Assembly: GCF_001890385.1 (NCBI RefSeq)
Contig: NZ_CP018221.1
Location: 372,001-436,000 of the forward strand
DNA from: Tardibacter chloracetimidivorans
GTDB lineage: Bacteria; Pseudomonadota; Alphaproteobacteria; Sphingomonadales; Sphingomonadaceae
Direction: 5' to 3'
Length of the DNA: 64,000 nucleotides
Shown here: positions 51,252-59,825 of the stretch, piece by piece
Position numbering within the stretch: the first letter of the stretch is position 1
Layout: each line of letters opens with the position of its first letter
Translations under genes and position numbers: made by a program
Notes under the pieces: generated by a model
Told to the model about the DNA's origin: nothing
Seen by the model: the letters and a program-made list of their open reading frames with translations, nothing else
The model's database searches: none

Positions 51252-52271
51252 CTATTTCGCTTCGGCCTGAATGAGCGCATCCATACGGCGGCGTACAAGC
51301 GCCGCTCCTTTGTCGATCTTGAGCAATGCGGGTGACAGCGACCAGAAGTCCTGATCCCCAATGCGTTTTTGCTGCCCAGCGATCATTGGCTCGTCTTCGG
51401 TCGAGAAGATTTGCTCACGCAGCTTTCGCGTGGCTTCGTTCAGCTTGGCGTCGTCCATCGCATAGTCCCGCGTAGACGCGAAGAAATAATGAGAGGTGGA
51501 CGACGTCTCGGGGGTAAGAATATGGAGGTTGAAAACATTTCCGCCGTTTGAACGCGGTGTGCCTGCGGGAACCGCGCCGTTTACCAGCGTCATCACACCG
51601 GGGGCGCTCCACTCCACCTCGGTCCAGCTGTCCACCCAATCCACGCCGGGTGGAAGGCGATCGGCCATCAGCGGCATCGGTACTTCGTTTTTCGGCCGCC
51701 AGGCAATCGCGATGATTCCGTCGATGCGCTCCTCGATCTCCGCTGGTGTCCGGGTGACCGCTCCGCCGCCCAATGTATCGGGATGGAGATAATCAGCATG
51801 AGACAGATCTAGGATGTTGTCGACAAACAACTGATAGTTGCCGGTGCCGTTGAGATAACCTTTGTTAAAGGCCGTATCGGGCGCATCATCGACAAAAGAG
51901 AGATCACGTATCAAAGCCGGATCGGCACGGCCGGCATCGCCCATCCAGATCCATATTGCACGATGAGCTTCGACCACTGGGTAGCTTGTGACGCGCAATG
52001 CCTTTGTGATCGGTCCATGGGGATTGCGAGCGCATGCGCCATCGCCGCCAAAGCCCAGACCGTGATAGCCGCACAGCAATATGCCGTTTTCAACCCTGCC
52101 GGCGCTCAAAGGTGCAAATCGATGAGGGCAACGATCGAACAATGCATGTGGCTCACCCTCCGCGTCCCTGTATAGGACCACGGGCTCATCGAGTAACGTT
52201 CGGGCAAGTGGCTGGTTGCTGACTTCGTCGCTCCAGGCCGCCATGTACCAGCAGTTGCGCAGATATGTCAT
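51252..52271 (-). CDS. Rieske non-heme iron oxygenase, vanillate/dicamba O-demethylase type
   Basis: A 339-aa oxygenase component. The Rieske cluster ligands are CPHRFAPL and CGYHGL, and the mononuclear Fe site is DNILDLSHADYLHPD (Asp-x2-His-x4-His). The C-terminal pattern HILTPETSSTSHYFFASTRDY is like dicamba monooxygenase and LigX/VanA-type O-demethylases. It likely removes a methyl group from an aryl methyl ether, releasing formaldehyde. The partner ferredoxin and reductase are not encoded nearby. It follows the P450 gene by 27 nt. Confidence 0.9.
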   Translation of the reverse strand: MTYLRNCWYMAAWSDEVSNQPLARTLLDEPVVLYRDAEGEPHALFDRCPHRFAPLSAGRVENGILLCGYHGLGFGGDGACARNPHGPITKALRVTSYPVVEAHRAIWIWMGDAGRADPALIRDLSFVDDAPDTAFNKGYLNGTGNYQLFVDNILDLSHADYLHPDTLGGGAVTRTPAEIEERIDGIIAIAWRPKNEVPMPLMADRLPPGVDWVDSWTEVEWSAPGVMTLVNGAVPAGTPRSNGGNVFNLHILTPETSSTSHYFFASTRDYAMDDAKLNEATRKLREQIFSTEDEPMIAGQQKRIGDQDFWSLSPALLKIDKGAALVRRRMDALIQAEAK

Positions 52272-52298
52272 TTCGCGTCTCTCATATCCTCGCTCAGA

Positions 52299-53501
52299 TC
52301 ATCCATTGCGTATCAAGCGCAGCGGAAGCTCCGCGAAGCCGTACAGCCCCGCATTGGCTGCTAATACCGGCTCCCCTGCCTCGAGACGCACGTCCGCTTC
52401 TACGAGCGCTTCCAAAAGAACTTCCATCTCCATCCGCGCCAAATGCATTCCAGCGCACATATGGGGTCCCGTTCCCCATCCCAGATGATCGCGAGCGTCG
52501 CGGGTCACGTCAAATCTGTCCGGGTTTTCGAACCGGCGTTCATCGCGATTGGCGCATCCGTACAGGATCATGACCCGCGCGCCTTTAGGGATGGACATCC
52601 CGTCGACCGCATATTCTTTCGCGGCCACACGGGAGAACCATCTCGCAGGAGCGCTATGACGCATGTTTTCAAGCACAGCGGAAGGTATCAGGTCGGGATT
52701 TTCGCGCACCATGTCCCATTGGTCACCATGGGTAGCGAGATTATAAAGCAGATGCCCGGACGCGAGAATTGTGGTGTCAAGACTAGGCACCACATAGGCG
52801 CTCATCGCTGCCACCGCTTCCTGCCGCGAGATTTTTCCCTTGTCCGCGGCGGCAAAAAGACCGGCAGACCAGCTCCCTTCAGCAACCTTGTTCTCGTCCA
52901 TGGAAGAAATAAACGCGAACGCTTCGCGCAATAGCGCTGCGTCATCGGCATCCGGCGTGGGTCCGATGGCGTTGAACGCAGCAGCAGCCCATTCAAGCAT
53001 GCGCTCACGTCCCTCATCGGGAATGCCGACAAGGTGAGATATCGCTCCTACCGGTAAGACAGGTGCGATATCCTTCATCGCGTCAAATGACACGTCCTTT
53101 GAAAAACGTTGGAGCTGGTCGACAATCATTGCTTTCAGTCGCGGGCGAACCTCCCTTAATGCAGCCGGAGTCAGTGGCTTCATGACTGTATTGCGCATTC
53201 GGTTGTGGATATCGCCGTCAGATTGAATGACATTCATTCCCTTGGGCGCATTGAATACGTCGTTGAAGCCAACCCCTTCCCCGCTGATCAGTTCGTCGCT
53301 TGCCCGCAGAGCCTTTTGAGCATCGGCAAATCGTCCGATGGCATAGATGCCGATCTTGCTGAGCCAGACCACCGGACCCGTGTCACGTAGCCTTCTGTAG
53401 TCATCGAACGGATTCCGGAGACTCGCTTCGGAAAACAGGTCGATATCGAGCGAAGGCGCGCCGCTGTCAGTCACGACCTTATGAGTTTGTCCAGCTGTCA
53501 T
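52299..53501 (-). CDS. Cytochrome P450 (bacterial class I, CYP199-like)
   Basis: A 400-aa soluble P450. The ExxR motif is in LENMRHSAPARW and the I-helix reads VVPSLDTTILASG. The heme loop GWGTGPHMCAGMHLARME has the proximal Cys but Trp where most P450s have Phe. The SLDTT I-helix and overall pattern resemble CYP199-type enzymes, which O-demethylate para-methoxybenzoates; that assignment is tentative. It needs a ferredoxin and reductase that are not in the window. It lies between the TonB receptor and the Rieske gene on the same strand. Confidence 0.88.
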   Translation of the reverse strand: MTAGQTHKVVTDSGAPSLDIDLFSEASLRNPFDDYRRLRDTGPVVWLSKIGIYAIGRFADAQKALRASDELISGEGVGFNDVFNAPKGMNVIQSDGDIHNRMRNTVMKPLTPAALREVRPRLKAMIVDQLQRFSKDVSFDAMKDIAPVLPVGAISHLVGIPDEGRERMLEWAAAAFNAIGPTPDADDAALLREAFAFISSMDENKVAEGSWSAGLFAAADKGKISRQEAVAAMSAYVVPSLDTTILASGHLLYNLATHGDQWDMVRENPDLIPSAVLENMRHSAPARWFSRVAAKEYAVDGMSIPKGARVMILYGCANRDERRFENPDRFDVTRDARDHLGWGTGPHMCAGMHLARMEMEVLLEALVEADVRLEAGEPVLAANAGLYGFAELPLRLIRNG

Positions 53502-53603
53502 AAAGCGCTTGGCCTTCCACTGTCCGAATGGTCGTTCCCAAATATAATTTATCGGTAGGCCGGACGTCGTTTCAGAAACGACGTCCGGCCCCCAACGGCC
53601 TTT

Positions 53604-55934
53604 TCACCACTTGAAACCGATCCGCGCCCCAAGCGTGCGAGGGTTTCCGTGGAAACAGGTTGTCGCAGCGTTCTGTCCCGCAACGTCGATCGCCCCGAGT
53701 TGAGGAGCCAGAACCTGATAGCCATTCGCGACACAATAATGCTTGTCAGTCAGGTTTTGGCCGAAAAAGGCGAGCCACCAGCGATCTCCGGGACTGAAGA
53801 GCGTCAGTCGTGCCGAAAGCAGTGCATAGGCCGGCCGATCGGTCGTAGGGCTGGCGTCGTTGATCGAATTGCGATTCTGCTTGCCCGTCGTGCTGATATC
53901 GGCGCGCAGCGTCGCACTATATCCTCCACCGATCCCCGTCTGAGCTTCGGCACCGAAATTGGTCGTCCATTTCGGGGCAAAGGTTGGACGTTTGCCGCTC
54001 AGATCTTGAACGCCAGTTTGCCAAGGCAGGGCCGGCGCATTGGGATAGCTCGTGAACTTTGCATCCAGATAGGCGACCGAACCATTGAACTGGAGCCAGG
54101 ATGTGGGCCGTACCAAGGCGTTTGCCTCGACTCCTTGGCTGCGAATATTGCCCACATTCTGAACGACCGACACTGCATTGATGAGCGCACGCTCTTGGAA
54201 GCCCGATACATCCATACGATAGGCAGTCACGTTAAAGGTAAGGCGCCTGTCCAAAAATTGCGATTTCAGACCGACTTCATAACTTTTGACTGTTTCAGGC
54301 CCAAATTCACGACTTTGGCCCAGAACGCTGCTGCTCGCACCGTTGTTGAAACCCCCCGCCTTGAAACCAGTTGAGTAAGTTGCAAAGAGCAGCAGATCGC
54401 GGTTTGGTGTCCAGCTGAGATTGACGCGCGAGGTGAAGCGTTCATCGGAGTAGCTGAGATCTGTGTTTTCGTCGGTGCCGAATACGGCGGCCGGATTGAC
54501 ACGAACGGCCGTATAGTTGGCTTCCTTGTCCTCATGCGTATAGCGGCCGCCCAGCGTAAGGGCCAGGGTCGGCACGATCTTGAACGTAAGCTGCCCATAT
54601 CCCGCGTAACTTTCAGTGGTCTGCGGGAACAGGTTGTAAAAGCCTGGAGTTGCCTGACCTGCATTACAGGCTGGCAGGGCGGGTGGCGCGACAGCGGCTA
54701 TGACTGTCGAGCACCATTCAGAACCGAGATTGTAATCATAGTTGATGTCGAGATCTTCATGCAGATAATACAGGCCCGCTACAAAGCTGAGCCTTCCATC
54801 TAACAGGCTGTCTTTTGGCGATACGATCTGAAATTCGTGGTTTTGGCTGCGGCTTTCGAACAGATATTTGCGGTTGAAGAGCGAAACAGGTGTGAAGGAC
54901 ACCTCTCCATCCTGTTCCTCTGCGCGCCAATGGCGATACCCATTTATCAGTTTGAAAGAAAAATCTGAATCGGTGGTGAAGGTCAGCGTGCTGGATGCGC
55001 CCCAATGGTAATCATCCACGTTTGCAGTCGCAGGATCGTTCAGCGAACTGTTACTGGTGATGCCGACGACGGGAAGCCGACCGCCGAGTCTGGCGCCAAA
55101 ATTCGCCAGAATTGCAGGTGTCAGCGATTCTGGAAGCAACGAGACGTTGGTGTATCCGTCACCTGTCTGGCTCTGGTAATCGCCACGCACGATCCAGCTG
55201 ATATTCTCGCTCAGGTCGAAGCGGCCTGACAGTCGGAAACTCATTGTGTCAACGCCGCCGAAGCGTTCGCCTGTCGGGCGATAATGCCAATAGCCGCCAA
55301 ATTGCTCGGCCAAACCAACGAACCGGATTGCGACCTTTTCAGAAAATGGTAGATTGGCAATAAATTCACCACGGTAGCGTTCGCCCGTGCCGCCCTCGAT
55401 CGCCGCGCTTCCTTCTATCCTGTCCGTGGGCACGTTGGTGGTGATGTTTATCGCGCCCACCGATGCGTTGCGGCCGAACAAGGTGCCTTGTGGGCCCGAC
55501 AGGACTTCAAGTGACTGGATATCCAAAAGGCCGGAATTAAGGCTTCCTGGCCGTGGGATGTACACTCCATCAAGAAAAGTCGCTACCGAAGGTTCGACCG
55601 CGCTGTTGCCGTACGTTCCGAGCCCACGGATAGTATAGCGCGCGCTGACCGAGCCAGGGCCTGACCCGAAATTAAACGTCGGTACCAGCCGCGTAAGATC
55701 AGAAATCTGCGTGACATTCGCCTTGGCGAGTGCTTCGCCTCCAAAAGCAGAAATCGATATCGGAACATCTTGCGCTCGCTCCGCACGCTTCTGTGCAGTC
55801 ACGATAATTTCGCCTATGTTGCTGGCATCGGCCGCCGATTCCGGACTATCCGCCGTCTGGTCTTGTTGTGCCATTGCCGCGCTGGCGCTGCCGAGCGTTG
55901 CTATCGACGCTCCCAAAAGAAGTATATGTTTCAT
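53604..55934 (-). CDS. TonB-dependent outer-membrane receptor
   Basis: A 776-aa receptor with a signal peptide (MKHILLLGASIATLGSASAAMAQ), the TonB box region GEIIVTAQKRAERAQDVPIS and a plug domain (YTIRGLGTYG, LEVLSGPQGTLFGRNASVGAI). A long beta-barrel follows, ending in GARIGFKW with a terminal aromatic. In sphingomonads such receptors often import hydrophobic or large aromatic substrates rather than iron. Placement within the catabolic operon suggests uptake of the pathway substrate. Confidence 0.93.
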   Translation of the reverse strand: MKHILLLGASIATLGSASAAMAQQDQTADSPESAADASNIGEIIVTAQKRAERAQDVPISISAFGGEALAKANVTQISDLTRLVPTFNFGSGPGSVSARYTIRGLGTYGNSAVEPSVATFLDGVYIPRPGSLNSGLLDIQSLEVLSGPQGTLFGRNASVGAINITTNVPTDRIEGSAAIEGGTGERYRGEFIANLPFSEKVAIRFVGLAEQFGGYWHYRPTGERFGGVDTMSFRLSGRFDLSENISWIVRGDYQSQTGDGYTNVSLLPESLTPAILANFGARLGGRLPVVGITSNSSLNDPATANVDDYHWGASSTLTFTTDSDFSFKLINGYRHWRAEEQDGEVSFTPVSLFNRKYLFESRSQNHEFQIVSPKDSLLDGRLSFVAGLYYLHEDLDINYDYNLGSEWCSTVIAAVAPPALPACNAGQATPGFYNLFPQTTESYAGYGQLTFKIVPTLALTLGGRYTHEDKEANYTAVRVNPAAVFGTDENTDLSYSDERFTSRVNLSWTPNRDLLLFATYSTGFKAGGFNNGASSSVLGQSREFGPETVKSYEVGLKSQFLDRRLTFNVTAYRMDVSGFQERALINAVSVVQNVGNIRSQGVEANALVRPTSWLQFNGSVAYLDAKFTSYPNAPALPWQTGVQDLSGKRPTFAPKWTTNFGAEAQTGIGGGYSATLRADISTTGKQNRNSINDASPTTDRPAYALLSARLTLFSPGDRWWLAFFGQNLTDKHYCVANGYQVLAPQLGAIDVAGQNAATTCFHGNPRTLGARIGFKW

Positions 55935-56044
55935 TTATCCCTCCCAAATTGGAGTCATTGCTCCGTTAGAGATCTTCGCAAAATCCTATTCACGCGAGCA
56001 TCTTGCCGCTTGCTGGCATTGACGCGCGTATTTCTGACGCAAAT

Positions 56045-56665
56045 TCATTGCTGCGTTTCGCCAAGCCATGCTTCTTCTTTGAACCTCAGCAGCCGTTCGG
56101 TTTCCGGATCGTCAACTCCCGGCAGATCGTCAGGAAACGCGTGGCCCAGCCGACCCATGACATAGGAAAGATGCCGGTATGATGGCCGCAGTCGCTGCAG
56201 TTCCGCTTCGTCGAGATCCGGTACGCGGGAAGGCCTCACGGGCATCAGCGTGTCCCACACATAAAGCGTGCGGAAGCCCGACAGCCGCCATAGCTCGTTG
56301 CGCCGTTCGACGCGCGACAGAAGACGGGCCTGACTTGAGACGATCATATCGACCCCATCCAGCGCGGCGAGGACGTGAATCTCGCACCCGGTGTCGGAAA
56401 GGGCACGGTTTCCCCGGACAGTGATCACCGAAGGTGCCATCTGATGGATCGACCGGGTCCCGGCTGCAGCTATTCTTTTGCTCCCCTCCACAAAGTCAGC
56501 GGCGCTGCCGCGAAACCAGGAAATTTCGACTTCTGCATCCGGATGATAACAGTCGGCCATCTCGTCCCAGGCTTGGAAATCGCGCGCCCTGCGTTCGCGC
56601 TGCACGAGATTCTGGATCGCGACGGACTGCTCCGCGTTAATCGCGTGATCCTTTATGTTCGCCAT
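56045..56665 (-). CDS. SnoaL/NTF2-like protein
   Basis: A 206-aa protein with a cone-shaped NTF2-like fold pattern: AIQNLVQRERRARDFQAWDEMADCYHPDAEVEISWFRG, then SIHQMAPSVITVRGNRALSDTGCEIHV and LWRLSGFRTLYVWDTLMP. Such proteins serve as isomerases, dehydratases or hydrolases in polyketide and aromatic pathways, so the reaction is open. ATG 56665 has AGGAG about 9 nt upstream. It lies between the epoxide-hydrolase-like gene and the TonB receptor. Confidence 0.78.
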   Translation of the reverse strand: MANIKDHAINAEQSVAIQNLVQRERRARDFQAWDEMADCYHPDAEVEISWFRGSAADFVEGSKRIAAAGTRSIHQMAPSVITVRGNRALSDTGCEIHVLAALDGVDMIVSSQARLLSRVERRNELWRLSGFRTLYVWDTLMPVRPSRVPDLDEAELQRLRPSYRHLSYVMGRLGHAFPDDLPGVDDPETERLLRFKEEAWLGETQQ

Positions 56666-56771
56666 GCTGACTGCTCCTTCACCCGATACTACCGCGACAC
56701 TCCGGCTTGCCTCCGGTTTTGACGTATGGACAAAACGGTGCTCGACCCACATCCTCTACCTCGCAGCCATC

Positions 56772-57770
56772 CTACATCTTCAGCAACTCGCGGATGGCCT
56801 CAATCGACTCCTTCGGGCTTTCCTTCGTCCAGAAATGGCCGCCGGGAATGTATCGAACCTCTACCGACCGGGCATTGGGGATATGCTGCTCAACACCCTC
56901 ATAGAATTCGCGCGGCTGGGTCTTGCTGTCATACCCTTGCAAGATCATCACGGGGCACTTCCAAGCGCCAAGCAATCGGTTCCGGCGCGCAAGCCATTCC
57001 TGGCGGAAAGTAGACGAGCTGAAATAGCGAGGCACGGCCTTTCGAATTCCTTCATAGGAGAATTCTTGGATGACTCGCTCCATCTCGGCGTCGGGGATCG
57101 GCCGAACAGTCAGCCAGGTGTAACCCCAAAGAACAGTGTATTTAGGGTCATCGAGCATCCCGTTATACGGAGCGTCCATGAATAGATCGCCTTGAGGAGC
57201 GAGTGCTGGATGGAAGTTGTAGAGGTGCTGTTCTCCCCGGCCATAGCGAAGAACACTTTCGGGATGGTTTGCGGCAATGAAATCGGCCTGCACCGTACCG
57301 CGGTCATGAGTGATGACGTTGAACTGCTTAACGCCAATTTGCTGGAGCATGGCCCATAGCTGTTCAGAAACGGCTTCGTGCTGATAATTGCCGCCCTTCT
57401 TGTCGGACTGGCCGTATCCCTTCAGATCGACGCCGATGCAGTGATATTCACGTGCGAAGGCCGCCATTTGGTGGCACCACTCATACCAGGAGTCCGGGAT
57501 GCCGTGCAGGAACACGATCTTCTCCGCGTCTTTATTTCCGCATTCGACATAGTGCCAGCGCACAGTCTCGTAATCGCCCGGCGCGTCAACGAAATGATGT
57601 GTGAATGTGACGCCGTCGATAATTTCAGTATCGCCCTCTTGATCGCCCGCGCGCGGCTGAACATGAGCGAAATACTGCATGCGCTCTCCAATCTTTTCGT
57701 CGGGAGGCAGGAAATTCTCGAGTATCTTGGCAGCACGCTCGGGTAGCTCCGTGTATTCAGGGCCGCTCAT
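56772..57770 (-). CDS. Epoxide hydrolase / haloalkane dehalogenase-like alpha/beta hydrolase
   Basis: A 332-aa enzyme with HGIPDSWYEW (HGxP oxyanion motif), GVDLKGYGQSDKK and nucleophile elbow ITHDRGTVQADF, in which Asp replaces Ser. Catalytic His is in YIPGGHFWTKE. An Asp nucleophile points to epoxide hydrolase or dehalogenase chemistry. It is the first gene of the ten-gene cluster; its upstream region is the right TetR module with a strong outward promoter, so it is probably TetR-controlled. Confidence 0.85.
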   Translation of the reverse strand: MSGPEYTELPERAAKILENFLPPDEKIGERMQYFAHVQPRAGDQEGDTEIIDGVTFTHHFVDAPGDYETVRWHYVECGNKDAEKIVFLHGIPDSWYEWCHQMAAFAREYHCIGVDLKGYGQSDKKGGNYQHEAVSEQLWAMLQQIGVKQFNVITHDRGTVQADFIAANHPESVLRYGRGEQHLYNFHPALAPQGDLFMDAPYNGMLDDPKYTVLWGYTWLTVRPIPDAEMERVIQEFSYEGIRKAVPRYFSSSTFRQEWLARRNRLLGAWKCPVMILQGYDSKTQPREFYEGVEQHIPNARSVEVRYIPGGHFWTKESPKESIEAIRELLKM

Positions 57771-57939
57771 CTCGTCACTCTCCTCAAAATCATCGGAATT
57801 ACGTGGCCCGTCGGTTTATCGCTCGGGCGCGCTCCACTTCTCTGGCGCAGGCGCGCCTGGGAGTGTGGAGATTGATTGGTGATCACGGTGTCACGCTATC
57901 GAAGCGTGCGGCTCTCTCTCCATATTGCTTGTTGATCCC

Positions 57940-57968
57940 ACATAATCTCGAATCACCATGTATGTCAA
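57940..57968 (-). promoter_or_regulatory. Outward promoter of the right TetR module, probable catabolic operon promoter
   Basis: TTGACA (57968-57963) and TTATGT (57945-57940) with 17-bp spacing point at the epoxide-hydrolase-like gene that starts at 57770. GTCAAGTTGAC (57964-57974) overlaps the -35 box as in the left copy and is the best candidate TetR operator. Confidence 0.6.
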
Positions 57969-58107
57969 GTTGACTGTCGTGATGATTTGATGTTTGTCTC
58001 AAATTGCCTGATCAGGGCCGCATCAGCTACAGATGCTGTCGCTGGAGCCTGATCAGGCTATGGTGGTCGCCTGCGCCAGGACGGGAAACAGGGATTTGAG
58101 TCGTTAG

Positions 58108-58833
58108 ATGGCGAAGATGCTGACCGGGGCAGGAAAAGCCGCAAGCCCAAAGCGCCGCGGAGAAGAAAATCACAGGGTACGGGTGGGCCGGGAACGGAGC
58201 GCACGCACGCGGCGGCAACTGCTCGATTCCGTCCTCGTCATGTACTCCAGCGAAACTTCGAGCGCCCCGACGATGATCGATGACATCGTCAAACATGCCG
58301 GAGTGTCACGCGGTACGTTCTACACACATTTCGATACCGTTGAGCAGATCGTCGCCGAAGCCGGATCAATGCTCGCCGACGAAATGGTCGGCGACGCCAG
58401 GCTGGTGTTCGAAGGACTGGAAAGCGCCATGGCGCGCACCGCGACCGGCATATTGCTTTTCCTTACGCGCGCGCTCTTCGATGAGCACTGGGGCGGGTTC
58501 ATCGTTCGGGCAGGCTTGCTGCGCGAGGAAAACCCCCTGAGCCAGGACATCCGCGCCGATATCGCGCGAGGGGTCGAAGCCGGACAATATTCCGTCCGAA
58601 ACGCGCTCGCTGCCAGCGACATGATCTTCGGAACCGTGGTCGAAGCCATCCTCCGGATCAACCAGGGACATCGATCAACCCGCTATATCCGCGATATCGC
58701 CGAGATGGTGCTTCATGCCCTGGGCGTCGACAGCGCCGAGGCCGACCATGTCGTCGCACAAAGTTTCGAACGGCTGACCAGGATCGCCCCGACCCAGCTC
58801 AACTGGTGGAAGAATCTGCACGGCGCAAGTTAG
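58108..58833 (+). CDS. TetR-family regulator, copy 2
   Basis: A 241-aa near-duplicate of the protein at 41241-41966. Only three differences stand out near the C-terminus (Ala for Thr in RDIAEMV, and Leu-His for Pro-Asp in KNLHGAS). The helix-turn-helix is identical, so both proteins should bind the same operator. It is divergent from the ten-gene catabolic cluster and is its most likely local regulator. Retention of two intact copies suggests selection or recent exchange between the repeats. Confidence 0.88.
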   Translation: MAKMLTGAGKAASPKRRGEENHRVRVGRERSARTRRQLLDSVLVMYSSETSSAPTMIDDIVKHAGVSRGTFYTHFDTVEQIVAEAGSMLADEMVGDARLVFEGLESAMARTATGILLFLTRALFDEHWGGFIVRAGLLREENPLSQDIRADIARGVEAGQYSVRNALAASDMIFGTVVEAILRINQGHRSTRYIRDIAEMVLHALGVDSAEADHVVAQSFERLTRIAPTQLNWWKNLHGAS

Positions 58834-58839
58834 GATCTT

Positions 58840-59010
58840 GTCTTTCGAGCGCCCGGGCCGCCAGCTCGTCGTAGCGAAGGACCGCGCGGCCGAAACGCTC
58901 GAGCTTCAGAAGAAGCGCTCGATCAGGTCGCGCTCGCCTGGACTTAGTCGTGAAGCCGCCTCGGGCGGGACGTTGGCCGCAGTATCCTGGTCCGCAATCC
59001 GACGGTGACC
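58840..59010 (-). pseudogene. Remnant of an IS5-like transposase C-terminus
   Basis: In the minus strand ANVPPEAASRLSPGERDLIERFF continues in the next frame as LKLERFGRAVLRYDELAARAL. This is a degenerate match to the IS5-type ending (ECFFNRIKQFRRIATRYDKLA). The left repeat keeps only the last part (VLRYDKPAAG). The rest of 58834-59114 holds no other gene I can see. The remnant suggests an IS helped spread the TetR module. Confidence 0.5.
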
Positions 59011-59114
59011 ACAATGGGCCGTGGGTGGAAAATGAAGGATGGTAGCGGAGGCAGGACTCAAGCAATCCCCCCGACCAATTCCGTGGGCAATGCGGCTGAC
59101 GGCCTGACGCCGCT

Positions 59115-59462
59115 CTAGCGCCGCCGCTCTTCCACCGCACCCTTGAACAGCCGCTTCGATTTCCGGCTGAAGAACCACGCGTGAACGACATTCGACCAGG
59201 TGATTTCCCGATCGGGCTTCGGCCGCGTCGCTGCCACCAGCAGCACGTCACGCGATGATCGGCACCGCTTGCATTTGAACCGCCGGCGCGCCTGGTCCAC
59301 CTCGATCGGCCAGCCCTTGGCGACGAACGCCTCCCAGATGATGCTGTCGATCAGCCCTTCCCGCTCGCACGCATAGCACCAGAGCCGGAGATCGTGCCCG
59401 GCGTCGTCCAGATCCTTGATTGTGCGAATCGGCGGTGGTCCCATGCCGCCAGCATCTGCCAT
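59115..59462 (-). CDS. Uncharacterised zinc-ribbon-like protein
   Basis: A 115-aa protein with two CxxC pairs, RLWCYACEREG and FKCKRCRS, which may bind one zinc. LDDAGHDLRLWCYACEREGLID and the basic C-terminal tail (FFSRKSKRLFKGAVEERRR) are visible. It is at the end of the phage-like late cluster and may be a cargo or morphon gene. Function is unknown. Confidence 0.55.
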   Translation of the reverse strand: MADAGGMGPPPIRTIKDLDDAGHDLRLWCYACEREGLIDSIIWEAFVAKGWPIEVDQARRRFKCKRCRSSRDVLLVAATRPKPDREITWSNVVHAWFFSRKSKRLFKGAVEERRR

Positions 59463-59516
59463 GGATACGGAACATCAAGGGAACAAAACGCTTGTGAAAT
59501 GTTGCGCTCGCCGCAG

Positions 59517-59825
59517 TCAGTCCGCCTGCGCCTTCCGCACCTCGCCGATTAGCGCGTCATTGCGTTTGGCGCAGATGCCGTAAAGCCGCACCACCTCCGT
59601 CGCGGGCGGCAGCGTCATTCCCCCGGTCTTCTCGCCCGGCGGCAGCATCTCCAGCTCCGGGCACGGCCGCAGGAACGATTCCTGGACGGTCGTTCGCAAG
59701 TTCGACCGCTTGGTTATAGGCCCGCACGCCGTCGCCATCCCAGCACACATTGCGATAGACAGTAGGGCCAGGCTGGGTGACGATCCGCTCGATCGTGCGG
59801 GTGATGGTGTTGCTGGCGGTTTCAT
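59517..59825 (-). CDS. Rz1-like outer-membrane spanin lipoprotein, nested with Rz
   Basis: A 102-aa product in a different frame from the Rz-like gene, starting inside it and ending 40 nt beyond its stop. The N-terminus has basic residues, a hydrophobic stretch (SLALLSIAMCAGMATAC) with a possible lipobox Cys at 34, then PCPELEMLPPG and VVRLYGICAKRNDALIGEV. Pro and Cys placement like this is usual in Rz1-type o-spanins. ATG 59825 follows AGGGAAG. O-spanins join with Rz to fuse the membranes at lysis. The assignment rests on layout plus pattern. Confidence 0.6.
   Translation of the reverse strand: MKPPATPSPARSSGSSPSLALLSIAMCAGMATACGPITKRSNLRTTVQESFLRPCPELEMLPPGEKTGGMTLPPATEVVRLYGICAKRNDALIGEVRKAQAD

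Larger units (their letters stand above)
57844..58882 (+). repeat. Right copy of the ~1-kb TetR module (direct repeat)
   Basis: It matches 41007-42014 from GGCGCAGGC to TCGTAGCGAAGGAC in the same orientation. It contains the outward promoter, tetR copy 2 and a longer piece of transposase-like sequence at its right edge. The two repeats are about 16.8 kb apart and could recombine to delete the whole catabolic region. Confidence 0.9.
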
